Assembly (NCBI RefSeq): GCF_001522545.3
Contig: NC_031770.1
Coordinates: 86,839,594-86,903,593 of the forward strand
DNA from: Parus major
Taxonomy: Eukaryota > Chordata > Aves > Passeriformes > Paridae
Direction of reading: 5' to 3'
DNA: 64,000 nt
A program made the translations under genes and the position numbers. The notes under the pieces were generated by a model that saw nothing but the letters and a program-made list of their open reading frames with translations, made no database searches and was not told where the DNA came from. Of this stretch, positions 37,570-49,337 are shown piece by piece; within the stretch, counting starts at the first letter, position 1; the number at the start of each line of letters is the position of its first letter.

Positions 37570-37719
37570 CCTGTTAGGGTAGCCCAGAGAGAATCTAGTA
37601 TGACACTACAACATTCTATTGTTGTATAGAATACATTCTCATTCTATATGTATTGTTGTATAGAATACATTCTCATTCTATATGTATTTTGAGTATCCTG
37701 TTAGGGTAGCCCAGAGAGA
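37570..37719. repeat. Compound duplication: 23-bp flanking repeats around a 34-bp tandem pair
   Basis: CCTGTTAGGGTAGCCCAGAG(AGA) occurs at 37570-37592 and again at 37697-37719. Between the copies is a perfect 34-bp tandem duplication (37618-37651 and 37652-37685) beginning ATTGTTGTATAGAATAC. The right-hand 23-mer is part of the CR1 fragment that follows. Confidence 0.9.
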
Positions 37720-37875
37720 CTGCAGTCTCTATCCTTGGAGATATCTACAATTGAACTGGACAATGTCCTAAGAAACCTGCTGTAGCAGACCCTACCGTGA
37801 GCAGGTGAGGTTAAATTAGATAAACTTCTGAGTTCCCTTCAAACCTCAGTTATTCTGGGATTCTATGGTGCCCTG
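37697..37875 (+). mobile_element. CR1 LINE 3' fragment
   Basis: GTAGCCCAGAGAGACTGCAG, ATCCTTGGAGATATC, GAACTGGACAATGTCCTAAG, AACCTGCTGTAGCAGACCCT and the tail GGGATTCTATGGTG match the CR1 3' end in order on the + strand. The left boundary is duplicated 127 bp upstream (see the duplication at 37570-37719). Confidence 0.8.
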
Positions 37876-40800
37876 TAATGGCTAGGACAGAATTGCTTTT
37901 CAGGCATTGTTTATAAAGATTCAAAATTTACTTCTATACAAGTATCTAGTTAGTCGCCAAGAATGGGATTCATCTCACCTGCAGATATCTATTAATTAAT
38001 CTGTGTAAATTATATCACTGTAATAAATGAATAAAAATCACACCATCTGCTTTAGATGTCTGTTCTGGGAGAGGATGCAAACTTTTCTCCTTTCCTTAAT
38101 ATATATTGTTCTGCGTCTTTGTACTTTTGGTTTTGGCAAAGGAATTGAATTTTGCTTTGACTTTTCTGTTTGTGTAATGTATATGGATCTTGGAGCTCAC
38201 GAAGAAATTTGAAAGACAAAACCCAGTAGAACCAGATATGAATGAAAACAACATATCTGCTATACACAGCAGCTAACTGAACATACTTCTATTAATTATA
38301 GAGAAGCTTGTGTTCAATATTTCATTATTTCCTTTAAGACTGCATAACACATGAAATATGTTCCAAACATATTACTAAAAATTAAATTGGTATATTACTA
38401 CAAAGCTCTTCATGTTTAGTATTATTTTGTTTAAAATCTTGCTCTGTAAAAATTCCAGTTTGGATTACGTTATTGGATAAATGCTCCTAGCAGAAAGCAA
38501 AATTCAGAGTTTTGGGTTTTACACTGTGTTTTTCTTTATAATGTAATGCTTTTTCAGCTTTCTCCTTAATCAAGTTCTATTCAATTACAGCAGTGTACAC
38601 TTGGTTTCTGAAAAATGTTGAAACTACATGATGCCTTTGCCTCCTAATCATGCTTTATCATATTGAATTGTTTCTGTTATATTCACTGGATTTGTCATCA
38701 CTCTCATTATTTCTTTAAGCTTTGTCTTTTATCAGTTTGGCCAGACATATTACTAATCATCCCTGTTCTCAGTATCTGTAATCATATGCTGTTTTCAAAC
38801 ACGTTATTATATCTGCTACATCAAGAAGGTAATTACTTTTGACATAGTGAAGTTACTAGCTATGTAGGTTAGCGTGGAATTTCATGCAAAGTGAGTTCTC
38901 TGAACACTGAGCCATTATTTGCACTGCATTTGTAACTGCTAGAAGCTTGAACTTGGTAACTTTCCAGACCTCTTTCACAAGCAGTCATTTTCCCTAGAGT
39001 TCTGATAAAGAAGACTTAGAAGAATAATTGCAAGCCTGGCCTATTTCTGGTTTTACTTAATTTCAACCTGCTGCCCTCCAGGAAAGAGCATTTTGATAGT
39101 CTGTAGCATGTATTTTTTACTCTGATTGTTTTGTGCTCAGACTTCTAAGCCAGGTATATAGGAAGATCTGTGAGAATTCTATGTAAATGACTGTTGCAAT
39201 AAGAAGAAAATTTAAAAGACATTTAAACCTTTTATTTAAAAACTATACATAATTTGATATTTTCTAGCTTTCTGTACCAAATAAATTTTAATTCCTTTTT
39301 GACTGAAAATTGCCTTTTCCTTTCTAATCATCAAAACTGTTCTAGTAAGATTTAAATATCTTCTAGGGTTTGCATTGTCCAGCTGCACAGAGGTTCATTG
39401 TGCTAGATATTCCCAGCTACTTTGAAGCAAAAAGAATCATGATATTGGGAAAAAAACTCTTGGCATACCTGCCAATGATAGCAGATGTTGAGTTTCAGGT
39501 ATGAGGTAATTTGAGAACAGTATTTATGCCAGTCAGTATCTCCTGTCATTTAGAGTTTCAAAGTCAATGAGATCTATGAGCATTATTTATTCCTGGAATA
39601 GAGAAATTCTCAATAGCATCTTCTGTCTTTGAAAAATAGTACTCTAAGAAACTTCCTACTGGCATAGTTAACTTCCATGTGATTGGAAAAAATCCTCAAA
39701 CAAATAAAAACAAACACAAAACAGAAAAAGTGTACCAGGACAAGTATTTCTAGGTTAGGGAAGTTACTGTTTCTCCAGTAACACAAAAGATTTTCCTTGA
39801 TTTTTTTGAATACTATCAGCATTCTATGTTAAGATTGATTTATTTTGTAGATTTTTTAATCAACTGATATCTATATATACATATCATGAAGGCTAACATT
39901 CATCAGCATAGCAAGTGTTTTTAAAATTTTAAAACGTCATTTGTGTAGTGGGTTCTGAGGAGCCTAAAATGATTAGGATTACTTTTCTTTGAAGAATAGC
40001 AAATGAAAGATATGAGGTGTTCCATGTAGCTCACACTTTGCATTTACATTTCAGAGCAGTTAGTGCAATTACTGAATTAATTATGCTTTGCTCTTAAACC
40101 TTATTTTGAATATATTCAAAATAAATTATAATTATCAACTTCTGCCGTTTAAAATAACAAGGGATTTTAGAGTAATGAGAACCTCTGAGTAAGTATGTTG
40201 TTATTTATTCAAAAAACCTATTATTTGGTATAATATGTAAAATATCCCAAATGCACAGATTGCTCCTCAAAGATACCATTACATTCCCTGGAGTTAGGTA
40301 ATCCTTAGGGATGATTTAGAAGCACTCAGGGAGTGTAAATGCTGTCAGTTCAGCTTTTCCTTCAGATTAGCTGAGGAAATAGAGAGGCTCCTGTATGATT
40401 CCCTTGAGCAAGTAACTGCCCACCAGCAGCGGTGAGTTCTGATAGTACCTGGGATCTGAACCAAAGAGAGGAATATGATAGGAGGGCCTACTGCAAGGTC
40501 TCTAGTCCTGTAATTGAAAGACATTGCTCAAAATCGTAGCCAATGTGACCTGTACTGAAGTTTAAATAATGTGAAAAAAGAATATTTAATGGACAAGAAT
40601 TATTTTCTTTTGGTTGGGATCTCTGCTTACATGGACATTACAGTAAAATAGAGGAACTGTTGGCTCTGTTTTGTTCTCAGATCAGTCATATCTACAGACA
40701 TAAAGAGGCTAGTGTGCTTTGGAAAACAGAAGGAAAAAACCAACTCTTCCAAAATCACATTATATGTGTTTGCAATGAAGGGCATTATAGGATGGGGAGA

Positions 40801-42329
40801 TTAAAAAAGAAAAATCATATTACATGGATGGGTGGGGATCATTGTAGGGTGAGGACAAGACAAAACAAATGTATATAACGGTGTGGTAACAGGAGTAGGA
40901 TATTCAGGATGACATGTTTAGGAACAAGACATGAAATAGTGCCTTTATTATTGGCCTGAAGAAAAATAAAATGCCTGTACACTTCTTGGGTACCCCTCAG
41001 CTTCTCTCAATGTATCTTAAAACTTTCCATATTTACCCTGATGGAAGCAAGAGGTAATACTTTCTTAAAAAAGCAGTAGCCCTACTACAGTGTGTTATGT
41101 TGCCTCACAATTTTACCCTCTCATTACCTCAAATTTTAGCAGGCTTGTAGAATTGTAAGCAACAGTGGCTTCTGCACCTCAGACCTTTGACCAGAGGGCT
41201 TATGTTATTTCAGGTAGCCAGTAAATCTTTATGTGCAGTTATGGAAAACATAAAATGACTTCATAAGCCGATCTTACTTTTTCTTTTGATGTCACATGGG
41301 TCAACTTGTCATAAAGATTAAACTGATTACTCAATACTCTTGAGATAATTGTGCCTGAATAATAGTAAGCTGCCCTGTGAATTGGCTTGGCCTCCCAGCA
41401 ATTTTTCATATGTAGCTTTTCTTTTTTTCTTCTTCTTGAAAATAAAGGCACAGCACATTTTTCACTATTAGCAAGTACACAATGTGGAGCTGGAGCAATT
41501 TCTCTTGAGTCTTTGTTGTCTTAGCTCTTCTTCAGAAATTACAGGTGCCTTAAATACATTTAAATGACTGTTCCTAACATTGTCCATTTATGTATAACTA
41601 AGCAGTTGCTAAGTGCCTGTTTGCAGGAGAAAAAGGCTATGCCTATTTTATATATCTAAATAGATCAAGAATAGAATATACCAAATGAAAAATTCTTTGT
41701 TCTTATTAGCTGGAAAAGGCTACTCTCCATCTAAAGTTAGTATCTTACAGCTTTTCAGTCATTATTTTCTGTTTTGTGGGCTAAAGAAAAGAAAATATTT
41801 AGCCTATCTTGGCCTGATTTATTGTAAAAGTCCTTTTTTTTTCTTCCAGGCTGGGCAGATGTGAGGCTGTTAATCCTTACTTACATCATGATTTGCATTG
41901 TAGAGATCTGTCATATATTCAAATACCAAAGTATCACAAATACTAAATCATATGGCAGTTTAGTTGTGTGTATCACAAGCAGGTTTTACACTATCAACTC
42001 TAAAAAAATAGGTTGAGAATGACTGTTTAGAACTATTTGTTGCTCATAATTTATTTAGTATCACAATAATTAAGTCAGGAAATTTGGACGGGATAAAATA
42101 CACTGAAGAGAGTCACTTTAGAAATATGAGTTCCTTCCAAGTCTTTCATCATATAAGTGGGAATGAAGGAATCAGAATATTTTCCCTTACACAAAACAGC
42201 AATTCTGTTCCAGTGTTGTGCTTCTATCATGGGTAGCACTGTGTCTTTAAATCCTGGATCCAATTTCTCACCCATCACACAACACACTGAATGATGTGAA
42301 TGGTGGACATTTGGTCTGGAAGGATACTG

Positions 42330-42665
42330 TGAGGAACAGTATGAAAAGCATTGCTGAAGCCAAAAAAGATTACACCTAATGGTTTCGCTAGATAACTAGG
42401 TGAGCTACCCTGTCACAGAATGAATTCAAATTTGAAAAGCAGGACTCCCTGTTCATGAGGCCTGTGACTGATGACTGTGTTGTCCTCCAAGTGTTTCTCA
42501 GTGCTTCCCAGACTTATATATTCTTATATTTTCTGACTTTACTTGGCATCAAAGTGAGACAGGGCTGTAGTTTCCAGGGTCCTCCTTGAAAACCAGGACA
42601 ACATTTTCTGGCTTCCAATTAATTGGGACCTCTCTGGATTCCAAAGACCACTTGAAAATCATCAA
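42330..42665 (-). mobile_element. CR1 LINE ORF2-region fragment, antisense
   Basis: On the + strand the reverse-complement wording includes AAGCATTGCTGAAGCC, TAGATAACTAGGTGAGCTAC, GACTGTGTTGTCCTCCAAG, CAGGGTCCTCCTTGAAAACC and GGGACCTCTCTGGATTCC. I recognise this as the reverse-transcriptase C-terminal part of amniote CR1-type LINEs. No intact frame remains. Confidence 0.7.
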
Positions 42666-42710
42666 TATAAAGCATTACTTTTTTAATATATTTATCTTTT
42701 TAAATATTAG

Positions 42711-42729
42711 CAAAATATATATATATATT
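42711..42729. repeat. (AT)n microsatellite
   Basis: AATATATATATATATATTT-type run, 250 bp before the candidate exon at 42985. Confidence 0.85.
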
Positions 42730-42984
42730 TTTATTGATGAGAGGAATTTAATTGCTTTTATACTTTAACATAGAAGCACTCTGAGGGAAGTGGAATTTTA
42801 AACAAAAGACAGAATTATTAGTGGTATGGAAAAAAATACAGATTATTTTATACACCTCAATATAAAAAATTAGATATCTTAAACGTTTTTTTAAGAATTA
42901 ATCTGCACATGATTCTTAGTATCTGCATTTGATTTGAGGGATAAGAATTACCCAGTATACAATTTTTTTCTCTGTTGACGAAAG

Positions 42985-43158
42985 AAGAAAAATCTCTAAT
43001 TCTGGACAATTCGCTACATGTTTCTTATTCTGAAGGGCATGTTTCAAACTTCATATTACGTAATGCTCTTGTATTTCCTCTGAAAGTTAACCTTGGCACC
43101 AGGTGTTTCACTTATTCTGGTGTTTGTGGCTTCTCTGGTTTCCACAAACCTTTTTCAC
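42985..43158 (+). other. Candidate additional EYS exon (unproven)
   Basis: An open stretch of 58 codons ends at a strong C|GTAAGT donor. Upstream is a TTTTTTTCTCTGTTG pyrimidine tract followed by AAAGAAG, a tandem acceptor. Use of the first AG gives a 174-bp exon and use of the second gives 171 bp. Both start in phase 1, which is what the 33308 donor needs, and the exon ends in phase 1. The peptide has three Cys (TRCF and SGVCGF among them) and no recognised domain. A stop lies two codons after the donor. Open frames this long do occur by chance in AT-rich intron sequence, so it could be spurious or an optional cassette exon. Confidence 0.25.
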
Positions 43159-43728
43159 GTAAGTAGAGTATGGTTCAGACGTTTAGAAATATCATGACTT
43201 CCAAATCTGAAAGACCATCAGCCTCTGAAAAAATAGAACTCTTCTAAGATTGAATCTGATTAACGCACCTATTTCTCCATGAGTCCACATAATAATTGGA
43301 AATAATAATTTTAAACCTGTTAAAAACTTGTTTAAAACCACAACACCTGTTTAGACACTCAACTGCAGCTTTTAGCTGTGGCTATATGACATCTGATAAA
43401 CAAGCTTCACATGCTGACTAGATTTATGTGGATGTGGTTACAACACAGGTTCTTTGAGGCCAGAAAATATTTATTTTTTTATTGAATTTATTTTAATAAT
43501 TTGAAATTAAAAATCTTGGATTTCAAAATTAAAGCATTTAAATTAAGAATTTCATTATCAGGATTAGAAATGGACTTCATTTCTATACTTATTTTTTCAT
43601 TGTTGTATATTAAAAAGCAGTAGGGGGGAAGAAGTGAAAGGATTTCATTTTTTTCTATATTGTGCATTGAAGCAGATAGTTCTATTATTCTACTTATTTC
43701 TTAAGTTAATTCTTCTATCTAAGACATG

Positions 43729-43749
43729 TTTTTTTTTTTTTTTTTTTTT
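43729..43749 (+). repeat. 21-bp poly-T run
   Basis: Twenty-one consecutive T, the longest homopolymer in the window. Length polymorphism or assembly error is likely here. Confidence 0.95.
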
Positions 43750-46700
43750 GGTAATCATTTGCCTATTATATTCGACCTTTTTCCTTAACCACGAAAGGAA
43801 ATAGAATATCTGTCTCTGATGCTCTGGCGCTAAATTATAATCCTGACCACCTTTAAAACTGTGAACCATTAAACCTTACAGCTTTTATTTAAGACTACTG
43901 GACAGAAAGATAGGTTCCTGTTCAAGACTGAAAAATAGAGCCAAGTTCTATAGTACTGACTCATCCAAAATTCTTTAGTTTTGGGAGATTTCTTCACTGT
44001 AAACTCACTGGATGTTTTTCCACATTTAATAGACTTCCTCAAGATCAAGTAAAGAACGGTTAAACTCTGTCTTTTGTTTTCCTATTCACTTAATACACAG
44101 GAATTGTATAAAAAATATGTGAGGACAAGGACTTGGCAAAATTCCAGAATTTACATTCTTATATTGTCAGTAGTCCAGGCAATGAACCCCAGTAGCTCAC
44201 ATAAATAAAAATATGAGAATTGCTTGGTTAAAAATTCAGTCTTCAAACTTTTGTTTAAGATTTAGATTATTCACATTAACAGCATTTTATATATATTAGA
44301 TTTGCCAACTCCTGGTAAAGGAATAAAATCACCTAAATCCTCCAACCACAGTATGCTGTAAAAGTTATACTTATATTGAGTATGGAGCACTTCAGTGTAA
44401 ATTCACTGTATTTCACTTGAGCTGCTCCTACAGGCAACGTGTATATTAGATAATCAGTTAGATAATTTGTTTCAGTTATTCTTTCATGAGCTACTATGGC
44501 TGATCAGGAATTGCCATTTAATTTTGGTTTAGAATGAAACACAATGTCCTTTATATCTCCTTAGCCATCTTTGGGTCTGTGTTTGTCTGCCTACTCCAGC
44601 CTACATCCCCAAATTACTGCTAGGGTCAAAGGAGAGGTTTTTGAGACCATGGGAAAGAAATGGCTGTAGACTCTTCTAGTTTAACATCGTGCCCTTTCTG
44701 TTTCCTATTCTCCTCAAAAGTATTCTAACCTGTCTGACACAGCAGCACAGTGAAACACTTGAACAAGCACATTGTTTGGACATCTTGGGACTCATAGAAA
44801 TTCCCAAGTTTTCATAAAATGAAATGCTGTTGTTTTCCATCTTTTGAAATGGAATTTGTGCTTTGGGGCATCTTAACACATTTATGAATTTTGAAGTCTT
44901 GGAAAACATTGCAAATTCCAGCATCCCAACTTCTGAAAACAGTTCTTTTTATCTTTTCAGTTTTTATAATTATGGTTACAGTATCTTCTATATTTCTTCT
45001 GGATTTTAGAGGTCTTTCTCTTTTGATTCTTTAATCATTAGGTTGTTAATTTGTGCTGGGTAGCTGTGTAAAATGAATGTTAGAAACATACAGCAGATAA
45101 ACATAAACAGGGCCCTGCCTTTAGTGTAGTAACAGCTCTTGTTCTTTTCATGTTTTCTTGAGATAGCTAGAACCTCCTAACTTTACAATTTCTTTATCAT
45201 ATTATGAAATGTTTCAGACATTGAAAAAATAATGGTTACAATATACATTTCTAAATTTGTTTCACTAACTCCTAGCTTGAACCTACTTCATCAGCACTAA
45301 TACGAGTCAGTAAAGGCTCAAAAATGAGTGAAAAATATGTACATACTATTTTCTGCTCTTTCTCAACTATTAATAATGTTGTAATCAAGTCTCTTACATT
45401 TTAGAATTATATTTCTTTGTAACCGTTTGACTTCACTAAAATATTTATTTAGATTTGAACATAAATGGTACAACTGTGAGCATAAGAGAGACTTCCATTG
45501 AATAGGTGAATGAAATATTTCTCAAAGGCACAAGTAAAAAAAAAAAAAAAGTACTTATTTTAATTGTTCTGATTATTTATAATATACTTTTAAACTTCCC
45601 AATTCTCATCTAGTAAATAACTAATGTTCCAAGAGTGACATTTTTTCCTGGGAGTCTCCCATATAGTAAGCATAAAAAGATTTTTGGTGCCTCCACCTAA
45701 GGCTGATGCTGGACTCATTAATTTGGAGGATTTTTAATTTTCAATTCTATTCTATTTCTATTTCAATTTTCTTGTTTTGGTTGACTGTGCTTGTTTTGTT
45801 CTGGAACATATCCATAACACCAGATATAAGCAATGTTCACTTGACCTCCAATGTTAACAATAAGATACTGCTCCAATACCATGTAGAACAATTCTCATCT
45901 GAAAGGCAAGGCATTGTTTTTTAGTCCTCAGTGTTATGATAAGAGTACATATAAATATCTACAAATACTCATATTTCATATTTCATAAGAAAGCATATTC
46001 TGTTAATGCTTTCATCATTAACTCAGTTTTACTGTATGAAAGTTGAAGAATTTATGCCTCAGCTAGCTGTGTATGTTTTGTTACACCAATTTTAAAATCT
46101 TTGTAGGCTCTATGAGTTTTTCTTTCTAAAAATGTAGATAATTTCCTTATGTATATTATATATCAGTCTTATATGCATTTTTTTCAAGGCCTTAGTGCGG
46201 TTAACTAAAAATTGCCTGTATCAAATGTGTTTTTTTTAAATAGGAAAAAGGAGCAAATAAAGTTTCAGTGAGTTATTAGATAAGGTTATTTCAAGAGATT
46301 TTTACAGAAACACCTTCTTAGCTACTTAAAAATCATTATTGTTATGACTATAGCAACTGTTGAAATTATCATGCCCCATTTGCAAGGTAAGCAAGTGTGG
46401 GTCATAGTAATGATGCAGATGTTCTGAGACTTAATTTTTATAAGCTGTTTAAATAACCATTTCACTGACCTCCAGCACTATAAACATTGTTCTGTATGTT
46501 TTAGAGCTATTAAAGCTTAATCCACTACATTTGCAATGGATGGTTAATCATTACTCTTTACTAATTTCAAACAAAAACATTTCAATACCAACATTTACTG
46601 CAATAAAATAACTTTAGTTATCTTAATAAAACATTACCTTGATGAGATTGCAAAGTATCCACCCATAATGAACAAGTTCATTATAAAACTTTCAAATGCA

Positions 46701-48850
46701 TTTTTTTTTCCAGATCTTTGTTTTTAGATAATGCCTTACTTTAAAAACTACTGTGGGTTTGTAGTTCTACAGGCCACTATTACATGCAGCTTTCATTTCC
46801 CAATCAGTTAAAATGCCTTTATGAAGCAAGTTTGATTCAAGGTTTATTAGATTATTACTGGTAACTATTTCATTCAGATTTGTGTTAGGAAAAAACACAG
46901 TAAGAGTGACAAGAAAAGCAGTAGTAATTCCCCAAGTACTGAAGTGTTTGACTAATGCATAGGGTAATCCCTGTGAATGGAATTTGCTGGACATAATGCA
47001 GCTTTGGCCTATAAAATATAAGCAACTGCTTATGCAGGTGCATTTCTTCTGTGGAAATGAAGCAAAAAAATGACTCATCCTTCTAAGCAGTGGGAGGTAG
47101 GGAAAGTCAATGTGTTTCTGTTTCCCAGGAGATGAAAGATGATGAGGTGAGATTTGATTTCATAATTGAAAGTCCAAGCAGGCTCCAAAGAAAAACAGTG
47201 TTTCAAGAGGAAAAAAATATTCTAATATACTCTACTATCTGTCAGGTTTTGATTTGTTTAAATTCAAATGCATAAGGTTCAAACTAAAAAATAAATAAAT
47301 ACTATCTAATCTTTGAAATATCATTTTCCTTTTGGGAACAGGGGGTAGCTTTATATTTACAATCATTATAATATGTACATTTCATAAATGTTATTTTTAA
47401 GGTCAGATTTTACAAGAAATTGTGCTTCTGTCTATAAAGGACATTGATTTCTGCTGGTGTAACAAACTGCATAAAATTCTACTCATCAACACAGAAAGTT
47501 GCTCTGTGGGTACAGTCATTCCCACTGCCTTAGTTTTGCAGTAGTGCTTTTAAAGGGCTTAAAACTGAGAGATTCTTAAATGCTTCATCAGAACTCGACC
47601 TTTTTTTTTTTCAACCTTCAGATCCTAGCCAGAATTTCCAAGCTGTGAAATAAAACCTTTGAAATTAGATGGAGAAAACCAAGGAGTTACACTGAGTATC
47701 TTTTCAGAATAAACTGCCTTCAAATATTGTGGAACTTTCCCTATTCCTTTTGCTTTTAGTGCCTTGACATTTTACTTGAAATTAGATGAACAGGCTTTAC
47801 TTGGATAATGCATCTAAATGTAAAATTAAAATCAAGCAAACAAAACCCTCCCCCCCCCACTGTAGTAATCAAATAGAAACTTTCTTGCCCTTTTTCAGAA
47901 AATTACAATAGTATTTAAATTAATTAATTGTGTTGGCTTTTATTTTATTCATGATCAAAATTATTTTTAAGTGGAAGCACCATGTCAATTAAACTCCAAA
48001 TATACAACCTGAGTCCAACAACTGTATGAAACATCTTATCTTACAGATCACTGCACGCCACACTTACCACATATTCTAAAATTGGTGTGTCTTACATGAG
48101 AGATAGGACTGATCAATAATTATTTTTCTTGCATGTTAACATTTGGTCTCCTAATATTTTCATTATAAAGACAAAAAAAAATATAGGCCCATCAAGAAAA
48201 TACTTATTAGAATCTTAAACTCTGTTCATTCCCAGACATTAGATTTCATATGTTACAATAGTTAAAAATGATATTGTAGTCCTGGAGTAATTTGTGAAAT
48301 TTGGATGAAATTTTAGCATTATTCTTTGAAAAAAATTTCTCTAGATTAATTGTTATCAAATATATATACATCTATTGCCTGGATGGTCCAAGAGTTTTCT
48401 GTGCTTTTTGCTGAATAGAGATTTACCAGTCAGTCAGCAAAACTTATTGACAATGTTATTATGTCATGGTATCAGACTTGAAGTTTTGCTTTTTCCACTT
48501 AAATCTATACAAGATAATTGCACATATTGGTGATACAGGGTTTTTTAGGTCCTTACTTCTTGGATAAGAATGGTATAGTTCTTCTGTGATTTCTTGGTTT
48601 CTTCGCTTGGACCTTTTGCTTTTCATATCCCCAGTTTTGTATTGACTCCATGAGTACACCAACCACAATGCTAGGAAGTTACTCTTTTCTGACAATGTAT
48701 GAAACAGAAGAGAAATTGTCCCTGAAAATGTGATTGTAGGTTGTTTATGAAGCTGATTATAAAAAGGCTACATAGCCAAACTATAATTCATTCTGAACTG
48801 TTTTCACTTTTGAGTTTGTTTAAGGAAAGGAAGAATGTCCTGATGTGAAG

Positions 48851-49337
48851 TGTTGAGGGATCCATTCAGTGCAGTTATCTCGTGAGCAGCTGTGGTGGCA
48901 GCCGCAGGTTGAGCTCTGGGAGCCCAAAGCAGGAGGCCGGGAATCGCTGACCCTTTGCACAACAAAGGGCCTGGGGACCTGTGGCCCAGCCAGGGCACCG
49001 GACACTCCAGGACAGCAGGAGCCCAGGGCTCCAGACTTTCCCCTGCTTAGACTGGGTGGGGATAAAAACACAGGGGGTCCTTTGTTCAGGGTTCCTCCTC
49101 AGGGGCACCACCTTGAGCTGCATTGGTTTTTTATTTTGTTACTGGACCAAGATTAAATTATTTTAAGGACTGGTCCATCTGAGACTCTGCTGTGGGAAAC
49201 CTGGGTTTGAGCCAGCTCAGTGCCTGGTGTGACTGTGTGATGTGGGGGTGCAGCTGTGAAGGAGCCTCGGTCCCAGCTCAGGTGTGCCAGTGTGACTGGC
49301 AGAGTGGCTCCTGCAGGGACAGGCAGTTTCCTTAACA
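48851..49337 (+). mobile_element. Probable solo LTR (ERVK-like size)
   Basis: A 487-bp block, clearly GC-richer than its surroundings, has ends TGTTGAGG and CCTTAACA (7 of 8 inverted complement). Flanks TGAAG and AGAAG match at 4 of 5 positions. On the + strand a TATA-like GATAAAAACA (49061) is followed about 90 bp later by ATTAAA (49152-49157), as expected for a promoter, R and poly(A) signal order. Several overlapping open frames of 60-95 codons on both strands reflect GC content, not genes. Confidence 0.65.
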
